From NCBI GenBank assembly GCA_031293105.1, contig JAUMSA010000091.1, forward strand, positions 1-42,551: 42,551 bases of DNA, read 5' to 3'. The translations under genes were made by a program, and so were the position numbers. Shown piece after piece: positions 1 through 7,638 of the stretch (position 1 is the stretch's first letter; each line of letters begins with the position of its first letter). The DNA is from Butyricicoccus sp. (lineage in GTDB: Bacteria > Bacillota > Clostridia > Oscillospirales > Butyricicoccaceae). A model generated the notes under the pieces. It searched no databases. It was not told where the DNA came from and saw only the letters and a list, made by a program, of their open reading frames with translations.

Positions 1-12
1 AAATAAAAATAT

Positions 13-31
13 TTCGTAAATGTTTTGCGAA
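13..31. promoter_or_regulatory. Imperfect palindrome, possible operator of the sugar operon
   Basis: TTCGTAAA and TTTGCGAA form an inverted repeat with one mismatch and a 3-base spacer, directly upstream of the ribosome site of the first gene. A palindrome in this place suits a LacI- or ROK-type operator, but no regulator gene is visible and the promoter lies beyond the window edge. This is a weak inference. Confidence 0.25.
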
Positions 32-49
32 TAAAAGGAGCGGAGAAAA

Positions 50-826
50 ATGAAATTGTCTGGAAAAGTGGCTATGGTAACCGGCGCAGCCCAGGGAATC
101 GGCAAAGGCATCGCCCTGGAGTACGCAAAAAACGGCGCCGACCTTGCGGTCATGGATATCAACGGCGAAAAGTTGGCCCATACCGTAGAGGAAATCAAAG
201 CAATGGGCCGCGCATGCATCCAGGTGGTCGGCGATGTTTCCGATTCGGAAACCGTACAGTCCTTTGTGCAGGCGACCCTGGATACCTATCACCAGATCGA
301 TATCCTGACCCATGCGGCCGGCATTTTACGCTCCTGCGCGATCATCGATCAGGAGGAAAAGGATTGGGATGCCGTGATCGCCGTCAATTTGCGCAGCTCG
401 TTCCTGTTTAGTAAGTATGTAGGCCGCCAAATGAAGCAGCAGGGAAGCGGCGCAATCGTCCTGATTGATTCGTGTGCGTCCAAGACCGCCGAAGCATTCA
501 ATGCCGTGTATTGCGCATCCAAGGCAGGCGTTCGGCTGCTGGCCCAGTCGCTGGCGCTGGAACTGGCCGAATACGGTGTGCGGGTCAACAGCATCGCGCC
601 GGGTACGATCAATACCGACATGATTCAGCGCTGCCTGCACGACCGCGCGCCCCTGTATGGGCTGACCTTTGAACAGTACTTAAAAGAATTCAATGAAGCC
701 ACGCCGCTCAAGCGCATGGGAGAACCGGAGGAGATCGGCAAGCTTTGCGTCTTCCTGGTTAGTGAAGACTCGTCCTTCATCACCGGCTCTTCGTTTAATA
801 TTTCGGGCGGCCGCGAGTGCCATTGA
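50..826 (+). CDS. SDR family NAD(P)-dependent oxidoreductase
   Basis: A 258-residue classical short-chain dehydrogenase. The cofactor glycine motif TGAAQGIG lies at residues 11-18. The acidic residue Asp36 at the end of strand beta-2 favours NAD over NADP. Asn113, Ser141, Tyr154 and Lys158 (in the YCASK motif) complete the catalytic tetrad. The C-terminal GSSFNISGG motif is usual for the family. The start is supported by the upstream AAGGAGCGGAG. It is the first gene in the window of a sugar-uptake operon, so it probably oxidises or reduces the imported sugar or polyol. The substrate cannot be read from the sequence; related enzymes act on gluconate, ribitol and glucose. Confidence 0.88.
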   Translation: MKLSGKVAMVTGAAQGIGKGIALEYAKNGADLAVMDINGEKLAHTVEEIKAMGRACIQVVGDVSDSETVQSFVQATLDTYHQIDILTHAAGILRSCAIIDQEEKDWDAVIAVNLRSSFLFSKYVGRQMKQQGSGAIVLIDSCASKTAEAFNAVYCASKAGVRLLAQSLALELAEYGVRVNSIAPGTINTDMIQRCLHDRAPLYGLTFEQYLKEFNEATPLKRMGEPEEIGKLCVFLVSEDSSFITGSSFNISGGRECH

Positions 827-854
827 TACTCTCCCGGAAGAAAGGAGAGCGGAT

Positions 855-1670
855 ATGGACTATAAGATTGGCATTGTCGAATGGGCTTTTCCTTTTCCGG
901 GGCCCTATGGACTGAAAATTGCAGCCGAATTGGGACTGCAAGGCATGGAACTGGATTTCGGGGAATATGAAACCGGCTATCAGCTCTATCAGCCCCGCAT
1001 CCAACAAGCCTATCTCGAATGTGGCAAGGAATATGGCATCGAATTCCCGGCGATTGCCCTCAATGCCCTCAATACACATGGCATGTCCAAAGATCGCGAT
1101 ACCGCAGACGGGATCATAGCCGTCGAAACCATTCAAAAGGGCATCGAGACGGCACAGAATATGGGAATTCCGGTTGTGCAGCTTCCCAGCTTTGGGGACG
1201 GGGATATCCAGTGCGAACAGGATTTCTATAACACCTGTGAAAAGGTACGGTTTGCCTGTGACCTGGTCAAGGGGAGCGAGATCACCATTGCCGTCGAAAA
1301 TGTTCTGGATGCCGAGCAGACCAAGCGCATGTTGCAGGAAGTTGGCAGCCCACAGCTCAAAGTTTTTTACGACACGCAGAACTACCACTTGGATCGGGGC
1401 TACTCCCAGCCGGAAATTCTGGAAGCCATTGCGGATGATGTTGCACAAATCCATGTCAAAGATGGATACAACCATACCATCAGCTCGGCGCTGCTCGGAC
1501 GCGGGGATGTTTCCTTCTTCAAAACAGCTGAAGTCATCCGGCGCACACAATGCACCAAGTGGCTGTTTTTGGAGAACTATTACAACCGCAAACCGCTCAG
1601 CCTGCTGCACCGGGACGCATTTGAACTCATTCGGCGGGATATTGAGACGCTGCGCACGGTCTTTTCTTGA
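855..1670 (+). CDS. Sugar phosphate isomerase/epimerase (TIM barrel)
   Basis: A 271-residue protein of the xylose-isomerase-like TIM-barrel superfamily (AP endonuclease family 2 fold). Likely metal ligands lie in the motifs AVENV, FYDTQNYH, QIHVKDG and FLENYY, matching the Glu-Asp-His-Glu set of ketose 3-epimerases. The ATG at 855 follows AAGGAGAGCGG. An upstream in-frame extension to 693 overlaps the preceding gene and is rejected. It sits 28 bases after the dehydrogenase and before the ABC genes, so it probably interconverts the imported sugar or its oxidised product. Epimerase and isomerase roles are equally possible. Confidence 0.85.
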   Translation: MDYKIGIVEWAFPFPGPYGLKIAAELGLQGMELDFGEYETGYQLYQPRIQQAYLECGKEYGIEFPAIALNALNTHGMSKDRDTADGIIAVETIQKGIETAQNMGIPVVQLPSFGDGDIQCEQDFYNTCEKVRFACDLVKGSEITIAVENVLDAEQTKRMLQEVGSPQLKVFYDTQNYHLDRGYSQPEILEAIADDVAQIHVKDGYNHTISSALLGRGDVSFFKTAEVIRRTQCTKWLFLENYYNRKPLSLLHRDAFELIRRDIETLRTVFS

Positions 1671-1696
1671 GCCGCCACACGGGTAAGGAGGTCAAA

Positions 1697-3202
1697 ATGA
1701 TCGCAAATCAAAAACAACCCCTACTTGAAATGACTGGCATCAACAAGATTTATCCGGGCGTTCATGCACTCAAAGATGTGGATTTTTCCTTGCAGCCCGG
1801 CGAAGTATGCGCCATTTTAGGAGAAAACGGCGCCGGCAAATCGACGCTGATGAACGTACTCGGCGGCGTTGTACCGCTTGACACCGGTACGATCAAGCTG
1901 GAAGGAAAACCGGTCTCCCTGCGCGGCACCAAGGATGCCGAGCGTTTGGGCATTTCCTTTATTCATCAGGAACTGTCCCTGTTTCCCAAAATGGATATCG
2001 CCTCCAACATTTTCGTGCAGGAACTGCCCTCCAAAATGGGCTTTCTGCGCACGAAAAAGATGTTTCAAAGCACGCGAGAGATCCTCAAGCGCGTTAAACT
2101 GGAGCATTGCCGTCCCGACCAGCTTGTCGGCGACCTGAAGATTGGCGAACAGCAGCTTGTCGAGATTGGCCGTACCTTGACACGCGGCATCAAAATCCTC
2201 ATTTTGGACGAGCCGACGTCGTCGCTGACTTCGTCCGAAGTCGATATCCTGTTTCAGATTGTGCGCGAGTTAAAAGAGCAGGGCACAGCGGTCATTTTCA
2301 TCACCCACCACATGGATGAAATTTATGAGATTTGTGACACGCTGATGATTATGCGCGACGGGGAACGCATCCTCAAATGCGGCACCCACGACATTTCCCG
2401 TGCTGATGTGGTCAACACCATGCTTGGCCATACGGCCGAAGAGCAATACAGCCACCCCAAGCGCACCTATGGAAAAGAAGTCCTGGCGGTGCGAGGCCTG
2501 ACACGGAAAGGCAAGCTGGAAAATATCAGCTTCCAGGTGCGCGGGGGTGAAATGGTCGGGCTGTATGGCCTGTTAGGTTCCGGACGCACCGAAGTGCTCC
2601 GCAGTATTTTCGGGCTGGACAAATACGATACCGGGGAAATTGAGTATTTGGGTGAAAAGGTTACCATCCGTACGCCGCAGGATGCCATCAGCCGCGGCAT
2701 GGCCATGGTCACCGAAGACCGTCACAAAGAGGGCCTGGTGCTCGATGAATCGGTTCGGTTTAATATGACCCTGGCCAATCTGAAAGCCATTAAGGGCAAA
2801 CTGTTTGTCCGGCCAGGCAAGGAGGCCGAGATCAGCAAAAAAAGCGTGAGCAGCCTCAATGTCAAGACCCCGTCCATTCAACGGGCGGTCAAATATCTGT
2901 CGGGCGGCAACCAGCAAAAGGTGGTTTTGGCCAAATGGCTCAATACCCATCCCAAACTGCTTTTGCTGGACGAACCCACGCGCGGGATCGACATTGGCGC
3001 CAAGCAGGAGATCTATGGGATTGTCGAAAACTTGCTGCAACAAGGCGTTGCAGTCATTATGGTATCGTCCGAGGTGCCCGAGGTGCTGGGTGTGTGCGAC
3101 CGGGTGGTTGTGCTGCAAAATGGGCGACAGGTATGCGAGCTGGAGAATGACGGCCATCTGCAGGCCAGTACGCTTCTCGAAGCCGCCATGGGAGGAGAAT
3201 GA
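1697..3202 (+). CDS. Sugar ABC transporter ATP-binding protein (RbsA/MglA type)
   Basis: A 501-residue protein with two fused nucleotide-binding domains, the normal size for the CUT2 sugar importers. The first domain has Walker A GENGAGKST at residues 42-50 and Walker B ILILDEPT. The second has a degenerate Walker A (LLGSGRTE), an intact signature LSGGNQQK and LLLLDEPTRGID. This asymmetry is typical of RbsA and MglA. The ATG at 1697 is chosen because GTAAGGAGGTC lies just upstream. The stop overlaps the permease start (ATGA), so the two are translationally coupled. It drives import with the permease and lipoprotein that follow. Confidence 0.94.
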   Translation: MIANQKQPLLEMTGINKIYPGVHALKDVDFSLQPGEVCAILGENGAGKSTLMNVLGGVVPLDTGTIKLEGKPVSLRGTKDAERLGISFIHQELSLFPKMDIASNIFVQELPSKMGFLRTKKMFQSTREILKRVKLEHCRPDQLVGDLKIGEQQLVEIGRTLTRGIKILILDEPTSSLTSSEVDILFQIVRELKEQGTAVIFITHHMDEIYEICDTLMIMRDGERILKCGTHDISRADVVNTMLGHTAEEQYSHPKRTYGKEVLAVRGLTRKGKLENISFQVRGGEMVGLYGLLGSGRTEVLRSIFGLDKYDTGEIEYLGEKVTIRTPQDAISRGMAMVTEDRHKEGLVLDESVRFNMTLANLKAIKGKLFVRPGKEAEISKKSVSSLNVKTPSIQRAVKYLSGGNQQKVVLAKWLNTHPKLLLLDEPTRGIDIGAKQEIYGIVENLLQQGVAVIMVSSEVPEVLGVCDRVVVLQNGRQVCELENDGHLQASTLLEAAMGGE

Positions 3203-4182
3203 ACATGCCGAAACAAACCAGATTTTCCGATTTGAATGGCCGACGTCTCATGCAGATTGGCATGAAGTATGGCATTTATATTCTGTTTCTGTTCATTGTT
3301 TTGGTGCTGGCGATTACCAGCCCCAGCTTCCGTACGGTGGCGAATGCGTCCAACGTGCTGCTCCAGGTGACGACCAACGCGGTCTTGGGCATTGGCATGA
3401 CGTTCGTCATCATGACCGGCGGCATCGACGTATCCATTGGCGGCATTATGGTATGCTGCGGCAGTGTATATTCCATCATGTCGCAGTCCGGTGTATCGGA
3501 AGGGCCAGCCATTGCTGCCATGTTCCTGGTGGCGCTTCTGGTCGGTACGATCAATGGTGTATCGATCGCTTATCTGGGGATGCCCGCCTTCTTGGCGACC
3601 CTGGCGACCCAGTGCATGTGCCGCGGCCTATCGCTGGTTTTGACCGGCGGCGCCTCTTTCCGCAATCTGGGTCAGAGCTTTACCTTTTTCGGAAAGACCA
3701 ATTTTTTGACGATTTCGATTCAAATTTGGGTCGTGGCCGTCCTGTTTGTGATTGGCTATCTCATCCTACATAAGACCATCTATGGCCGCAAATTGACAGC
3801 CGTAGGCGGCAATCTGAATGCTGCGCGCGTGTCGGGCATCAATGATAAGCTCATCACATGCAGTGCGTATATCATCTTGGGTGTCATCAGCGGCATTGCC
3901 GGTTATCTCAACATGGCCCGTCTGGGCAGCTACTATGCCGCCATGGGCGACGGCATCGAGTTTATGGTCATCGCCGCCGTTGTAATCGGTGGTACAAGCA
4001 TGATCGGCGGTGCCGGCAGTATGGTGGGCACCTTGGTCGGCACCCTGCTCATCGGTGTCATCAACAATGCGCTCAATTTGTTCCGTGTGGACGCGGAATG
4101 GCAGGATGTGGCCAAAGGTTTCATTATTTTTCTCGCCGTTTTGTTCGATGCGATCAAGAACCGCATGAAACGAGCAGAATAG
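3199..4182 (+). CDS. Sugar ABC transporter permease (RbsC type)
   Basis: A 327-residue, strongly hydrophobic inner-membrane protein with about eight to ten predicted helices. It contains the RbsC-family signature stretch GMTFVIMTGGIDVSIGG, and the conserved YGRKLTAVGGN segment before a run of glycine-rich helices. Its ATG overlaps the stop of the ATPase gene by four bases. A second ATG lies at 3205. It forms the channel of a ribose-type importer. The substrate is not determinable, but the neighbouring dehydrogenases and epimerase suggest a pentose, polyol or sugar acid. Confidence 0.94.
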   Translation: MNMPKQTRFSDLNGRRLMQIGMKYGIYILFLFIVLVLAITSPSFRTVANASNVLLQVTTNAVLGIGMTFVIMTGGIDVSIGGIMVCCGSVYSIMSQSGVSEGPAIAAMFLVALLVGTINGVSIAYLGMPAFLATLATQCMCRGLSLVLTGGASFRNLGQSFTFFGKTNFLTISIQIWVVAVLFVIGYLILHKTIYGRKLTAVGGNLNAARVSGINDKLITCSAYIILGVISGIAGYLNMARLGSYYAAMGDGIEFMVIAAVVIGGTSMIGGAGSMVGTLVGTLLIGVINNALNLFRVDAEWQDVAKGFIIFLAVLFDAIKNRMKRAE

Positions 4183-4226
4183 GATAACTCCCGCGCAAAA
4201 AAATGGAAAACAAAGGAGGACTCCCC

Positions 4227-5258
4227 ATGAAAAAGCAGGTATCCCGTATTCTAAGCGCATGTTTGGCCGCCGCTCTGGCGGGCACCATGCTTTCCGGCTG
4301 CAGTACGACCGACAACGCGGGCGGACAGTCGGCCGCATCCGGCTCGGATGACGGACAGCGCACGATGGCGATTATGATGCACTCGGTTGCCGATGAATTT
4401 ATCTACGCCGTTGGCGAGAAGGCGCAGGAATATGCCAAAGAACAGGGCTATTCGGTTACCTTCTACAACGCAGACAATGTAGCCGATACCCAGGCCTCGC
4501 AGATCAATGACGTGCTGGCGACGGGCGTGGATGCCATCGTGCTGGCGCCGGTCGACGCCGATGCGCTGGCAAATTCCGTGCTGGCCATTAACGAAGCCAA
4601 CGTGCCGGTCACCCTGATTGACCGGACGATTGCAGAAGGCAACTTCGTTGCGGTAAACCAGGCGGATAATGTTCAGTGCGGGTATCAGGGTGCGGTAACC
4701 CTGGTCGAGCAAGCCAAGGAACAGGGCATCGACGTGGCGGACCTCAAGGTTCTGGAGCTCATGGGCGACCTATCGAGCACTTCGGGCTTGGAGCGTTCGC
4801 AGGGCTTCCAGCAGGCAGCCGAAGAATTGGGCTTTGAAATCGTTTCCTCGCTGCCGACCTATTGGCAGTCGGATACCGCGTATAATGCGACCCTGGACGC
4901 TTTCCAGGCTTCGCCGGACATCAATGCCATCTACTGCGCATCGGACGGCGTTATGGCAGACTCGGTCATCAATGCGCTGGACCAGATGCAGCTTTTGAAA
5001 AAGAAGGGCGAAGATGGCCATATCATCATCACGACCGTCGATGGCACACCGGGCGCGATTAAGTACATCCAGGACGGCTACATCGATGCAGCTTGCTCGC
5101 AGCCGGCTTTCCAGATGGCGACCGATGCGGTCGATTATCTGACCAAGGCCCTGGATGGCGAAGAGAAGCTGGACGCCTGCATTAACAATGCGCTGGCGCC
5201 GGTCATCATCACGACCGAAAATGCAGACAGCAAGGATCTGTGGGGCAATAACGTATAA
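4227..5258 (+). CDS. Sugar ABC transporter substrate-binding lipoprotein (RbsB type)
   Basis: A 343-residue periplasmic-binding-protein-like type I domain. The N-terminus is a lipoprotein signal: positive Lys2, Lys3 and Arg7, a hydrophobic core, and the lipobox LSGC with Cys25 as the lipidated residue. It is followed by a Ser/Gly/Asp-rich linker. The ATG at 4227 follows AAAGGAGGA. An in-frame ATG at 4203 lacks a ribosome site and would extend the signal, so it is rejected. The protein is expected on the outer face of the membrane, where it captures the sugar for the permease. Asp and Arg side chains typical of ribose-type pockets occur, such as DRTI and TVDGTPG. Confidence 0.92.
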   Translation: MKKQVSRILSACLAAALAGTMLSGCSTTDNAGGQSAASGSDDGQRTMAIMMHSVADEFIYAVGEKAQEYAKEQGYSVTFYNADNVADTQASQINDVLATGVDAIVLAPVDADALANSVLAINEANVPVTLIDRTIAEGNFVAVNQADNVQCGYQGAVTLVEQAKEQGIDVADLKVLELMGDLSSTSGLERSQGFQQAAEELGFEIVSSLPTYWQSDTAYNATLDAFQASPDINAIYCASDGVMADSVINALDQMQLLKKKGEDGHIIITTVDGTPGAIKYIQDGYIDAACSQPAFQMATDAVDYLTKALDGEEKLDACINNALAPVIITTENADSKDLWGNNV

Positions 5259-5278
5259 ATCGGAAATGAGGTGCACAT

Positions 5279-6322
5279 ATGCCAACGATGCAAGCGGCTG
5301 TTTTCAAGGGCAATGGAGTCTTGGAATTGGAGCAGGTCGAGATTCCAAAGATCGCACACCCAGACCAGGTGCTGCTCCAAGTACGTGCCGCCAGCATTTG
5401 CGGCAGTGATATCCATGCGCTGCATGTGCCGCCCGGACAGGTGATCAAGCCGGGTGTCATCATGGGCCATGAATTCTTTGGCACCATTGTCGAAATGGGC
5501 AGCGCGGTGCATGGTTTCTCGGTGGGGGACTGTGTGGTCGTCAATCCCTGCCTGCCTTGCGGAGAATGCTGGGAATGCAAGCACGGGATGGGCAATCTAT
5601 GTCCCAATCCACGGCATTATGGCCAGACCTGCGACGGTGGGTTTGCCCAGTATGCTTTGGTTGAGGCCAGTCAGCTGTATCGGTTGCCCGCGGACATCAA
5701 CCCGGATACGGCGGCACAGACCGAGCCGCTTGCCTGCATTTTGAGCGGCATGGGGATGATTCAGCCGGCTCCATCGGAACATGTCTTGCTCTATGGGGCA
5801 GGGCCGATCGGCTTGACGTTTATCCAGGTGCTCAAGATCTTTGGGGTGCGTCATCTGGCTGTCGTGGCAAAGGGACAAGCCCGTATCGAGCAAGCCAAAA
5901 AGTGCGGAGCCGATCTGGTGATCGATATGCAGCAGGAGAATTTGGGGGACGTGCTTCAAAATGCGTGGGGCTGCCTGGCAGACGTCGTGATCGATGCCGT
6001 GGGCACCGGAGCGATTTTGACGCAGGCAGTGCATCTGGTCAACAGCCATGGACGGTTTTTGCTGTTCGGCCTGAATCACAATGCGATGGCACAAATCCCG
6101 CCCGCGATTTTCACCCAAAAGGAATTAAAACTAATGGGTGTTTTGGGCAAGGCGTTTCTGCCGGCCATTGATATGCTGTCGGATGAACGGCTGCATATCG
6201 ATGCGTTGGTCACCCACCGGTTTGGACTGGATGGCATCCATGAAGCTTTGACGCTTTTGCGGGAAAAGAAGGCTTCGCGCGTGATTTTGTATCCCAATGG
6301 AGGACTCCCGCAATCCATTTGA
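5279..6322 (+). CDS. Zinc-dependent alcohol dehydrogenase (MDR family)
   Basis: A 347-residue medium-chain dehydrogenase. Catalytic zinc residues are Cys41 and His64-Glu65. The structural zinc site CX2CX2CX7C is Cys94, Cys97, Cys100 and Cys108. The Rossmann motif is GAGPIG. The family includes sorbitol, threonine and L-iditol 2-dehydrogenases. The gene begins 20 bases after the binding-protein gene, with a GAGGTG ribosome site, and ends the operon. With the SDR enzyme it gives two redox steps around the epimerase, a common layout for polyol or sugar-acid routes. The exact substrate is unknown. Confidence 0.88.
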   Translation: MPTMQAAVFKGNGVLELEQVEIPKIAHPDQVLLQVRAASICGSDIHALHVPPGQVIKPGVIMGHEFFGTIVEMGSAVHGFSVGDCVVVNPCLPCGECWECKHGMGNLCPNPRHYGQTCDGGFAQYALVEASQLYRLPADINPDTAAQTEPLACILSGMGMIQPAPSEHVLLYGAGPIGLTFIQVLKIFGVRHLAVVAKGQARIEQAKKCGADLVIDMQQENLGDVLQNAWGCLADVVIDAVGTGAILTQAVHLVNSHGRFLLFGLNHNAMAQIPPAIFTQKELKLMGVLGKAFLPAIDMLSDERLHIDALVTHRFGLDGIHEALTLLREKKASRVILYPNGGLPQSI

Positions 6323-6347
6323 TTTTTCTTCTCTTCTTCTCAAGCAA

Positions 6348-6377
6348 GCGGCGGACAACCCGGGTGTTGTCCGCCGC
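6348..6377 (+). terminator. Hairpin ending the sugar operon
   Basis: A 12-bp perfect stem (GCGGCGGACAAC with its complement) and a 6-base loop, followed by only three T residues. It lies 25 bases after the last stop codon of the operon. The short T tract makes it a modest intrinsic terminator. Confidence 0.65.
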
Positions 6378-6414
6378 TTTGGCATGCCGGGAAAGCCCTC
6401 CTTTCACACAATAC

Positions 6415-6450
6415 GTACAAGAGGTACACGAAGTACAACAAGTACAAGAG
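6415..6450. repeat. Four near-tandem 9-base repeats
   Basis: Four consecutive 9-base units read GTACAAGAG, GTACACGAA, GTACAACAA and GTACAAGAG. The first and last are identical. There is no gene here; the function is unknown and the array may be chance or replication slippage. Confidence 0.45.
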
Positions 6451-6592
6451 CATATCCCGCGCCCAAAATCCGCCCGGCGGGGCCGTGATGTCCTAGAAAT
6501 CTAACATTTCATACAGTAGTATATATTCCTCATGTTTGCGGATTTGCATAATTGATATTTTGATATTGCATTTTTGGTGGTTTTTGAATTGG

Positions 6593-6642
6593 TTTGTCAA
6601 AATGGACGTGTCAAACGGTGTCATTGTATTTGGTTTGACAAA
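6593..6642. promoter_or_regulatory. Paired TTTGWCAAA palindromes, candidate operator
   Basis: TTTGTCAAA at 6593-6601 and TTTGACAAA at 6634-6642 are 9-base palindromes within a larger shared context (TTGG before, ATGG or TGG after). Their centres are 41 bases apart, close to four helical turns, and a half site TGTCAAA occurs at 6609-6615. The pair sits just upstream of the -35 box of the predicted promoter, a good place for a dimeric regulator. Confidence 0.45.
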
Positions 6643-6655
6643 TGGGGTAAAAGCC

Positions 6656-6684
6656 TTGAAATATCCAAAATGAGATGCTAATAT
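6656..6684 (+). promoter_or_regulatory. Predicted sigma-A promoter of the amidase/hydantoinase genes
   Basis: TTGAAA at 6656-6661 and TAATAT at 6679-6684 are separated by 17 bases. Transcription would begin near 6691, leaving a leader of about 117 bases before the amidase gene. A TTGACA hexamer at 6635-6640 is an alternative -35 but has a poor -10. Confidence 0.55.
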
Positions 6685-6688
6685 TACG

Positions 6689-6736
6689 GTGTCAGGTACA
6701 GAAAAGCAAAAACCAAAACAAAAAACCTTTTCTGTA
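6689..6736 (+). promoter_or_regulatory. Leader inverted repeat preceded by a GGTGTCAGGTACA motif
   Basis: TACAGAAAAG at 6697-6706 pairs with CTTTTCTGTA at 6727-6736 around a 20-base A-rich loop. The 13-base motif at 6689-6701 overlaps the 5' arm. It recurs with one change at 7579-7591, before the next gene. Whether it acts as RNA or DNA is not known. Confidence 0.35.
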
Positions 6737-6807
6737 AGACAAAAAACCGTCCCGTGGGAAACGAAAGACAAAAAATAAAATCCGTCAAATAAGGAAGGGA
6801 GAGCACC

Positions 6808-7542
6808 ATGGCAGAGAACAAAAACTTCAAGTTTGTAGATCATTATGAATTCAACGAAGATCTCCTCAAGCAGGCATTCGCCGAAGCGCGGGAAATCTAC
6901 AAAGAGCGCGGGTTCATGCGCAAGATGGGCTATGGCAAAGCCCCGGCCATCACCACGGTCGATATGGCAAAGGCCTGGATGAGCGAAGGCCATCCGTTCA
7001 CCTGTAACCACTCGGATGAGGTTTGCGCCGAGGCGCTCAAGGTATTGGAAGCTGGCCGCAAAGTTGGCGTACCGATCTTCCACACCACCACCGGTTATCT
7101 GGGCGAAAAGCAGTGGGACCTGCCGCGCTGGGATGAAAAGATCCCGATGAGCTCGCTGGACATCAACAGCGAATGGATGGAGATTGACCCCAAGATCAAA
7201 CCTCAGCCCGAAGAACCGGTCATCCATAAGAAATATGCGTCCAACTTCTTCGGCACGCACCTGGCGCAAACGCTCAACTACCTGGGCGTGGATACCCTGA
7301 TTGTCATGGGCGCCACCGCTTGCGCCTGTGTCCGCCACACGGTCATGGATTCGACCGGCTATGGCTTCAAGACCATCGTTCCGGAAGGCACGGTCGGCGA
7401 CCGCGTACCGGGCGTTGTCGAATGGAACCTGTTTGACATGGAAGCCAAGTTCTGCGATGTGGTTCCGGTAGACGAAGTGGTCAAGTACCTGGAAGGCATC
7501 GACCCGTCGGTTTACACCAAGCATGCCCGCAAGTTCGACTAA
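6808..7542 (+). CDS. Isochorismatase-like cysteine hydrolase, probable N-carbamoylsarcosine amidase
   Basis: A 244-residue member of the isochorismatase-like hydrolase family. The Asp-Lys-Cys triad is Asp52 (in TTVDMAKA), Lys141 or Lys142 (HKKYASNFFGT) and Cys174 (GATACACVRHT), preceded by the usual cis-peptide segment. Length and the long N-terminal arm fit N-carbamoylsarcosine amidohydrolase. That enzyme removes the carbamoyl group as CO2 and ammonia. The next two genes encode an ATP-dependent hydantoinase, whose product is an N-carbamoyl amino acid, so this protein would do the second step. The start follows AAGGAAGGGAG. The substrate is inferred from context; other amidases share the fold. 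Confidence 0.8.
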   Translation: MAENKNFKFVDHYEFNEDLLKQAFAEAREIYKERGFMRKMGYGKAPAITTVDMAKAWMSEGHPFTCNHSDEVCAEALKVLEAGRKVGVPIFHTTTGYLGEKQWDLPRWDEKIPMSSLDINSEWMEIDPKIKPQPEEPVIHKKYASNFFGTHLAQTLNYLGVDTLIVMGATACACVRHTVMDSTGYGFKTIVPEGTVGDRVPGVVEWNLFDMEAKFCDVVPVDEVVKYLEGIDPSVYTKHARKFD

Positions 7543-7563
7543 GGGCAAACAGAAGAGAGATTC

Positions 7564-7614
7564 AATGTATGGACAATGGTGTCAGATACAACGCCGGCGT
7601 CCATACATTTTTTT
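7564..7614 (+). terminator. Terminator-like hairpin between amidase and hyuA genes
   Basis: AATGTATGGAC at 7564-7574 pairs perfectly with 7599-7609 and is followed by a run of T. The loop can fold a second 5-bp stem. It contains GGTGTCAGATACA, almost the same as the leader motif at 6689. It lies 22 bases after one gene and 25 before the next, so it may act as an internal attenuator rather than an operon end. Confidence 0.55.
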
Positions 7615-7638
7615 ATGCAATGGAGGGAGTGACCAAAC

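Larger units (their letters stand above)
6378..6807 (+). other. Leader and control region of the hydantoinase cluster (no gene)
   Basis: This gene-free stretch holds a 9-base repeat array, paired palindromes, a promoter and an inverted repeat in the leader, each listed separately. Between 6451 and 6588 there is AT-rich DNA in which I see nothing specific. The weight of structured elements suggests tight regulation of the downstream amidase and hydantoinase genes. Confidence 0.5.

Noticed and set aside
6415..6450. Possible CRISPR-like or coding repeat
   Set aside because: Units are 9 bases with no spacers and no cas genes are in the window. The frame reading through them has no ribosome site.
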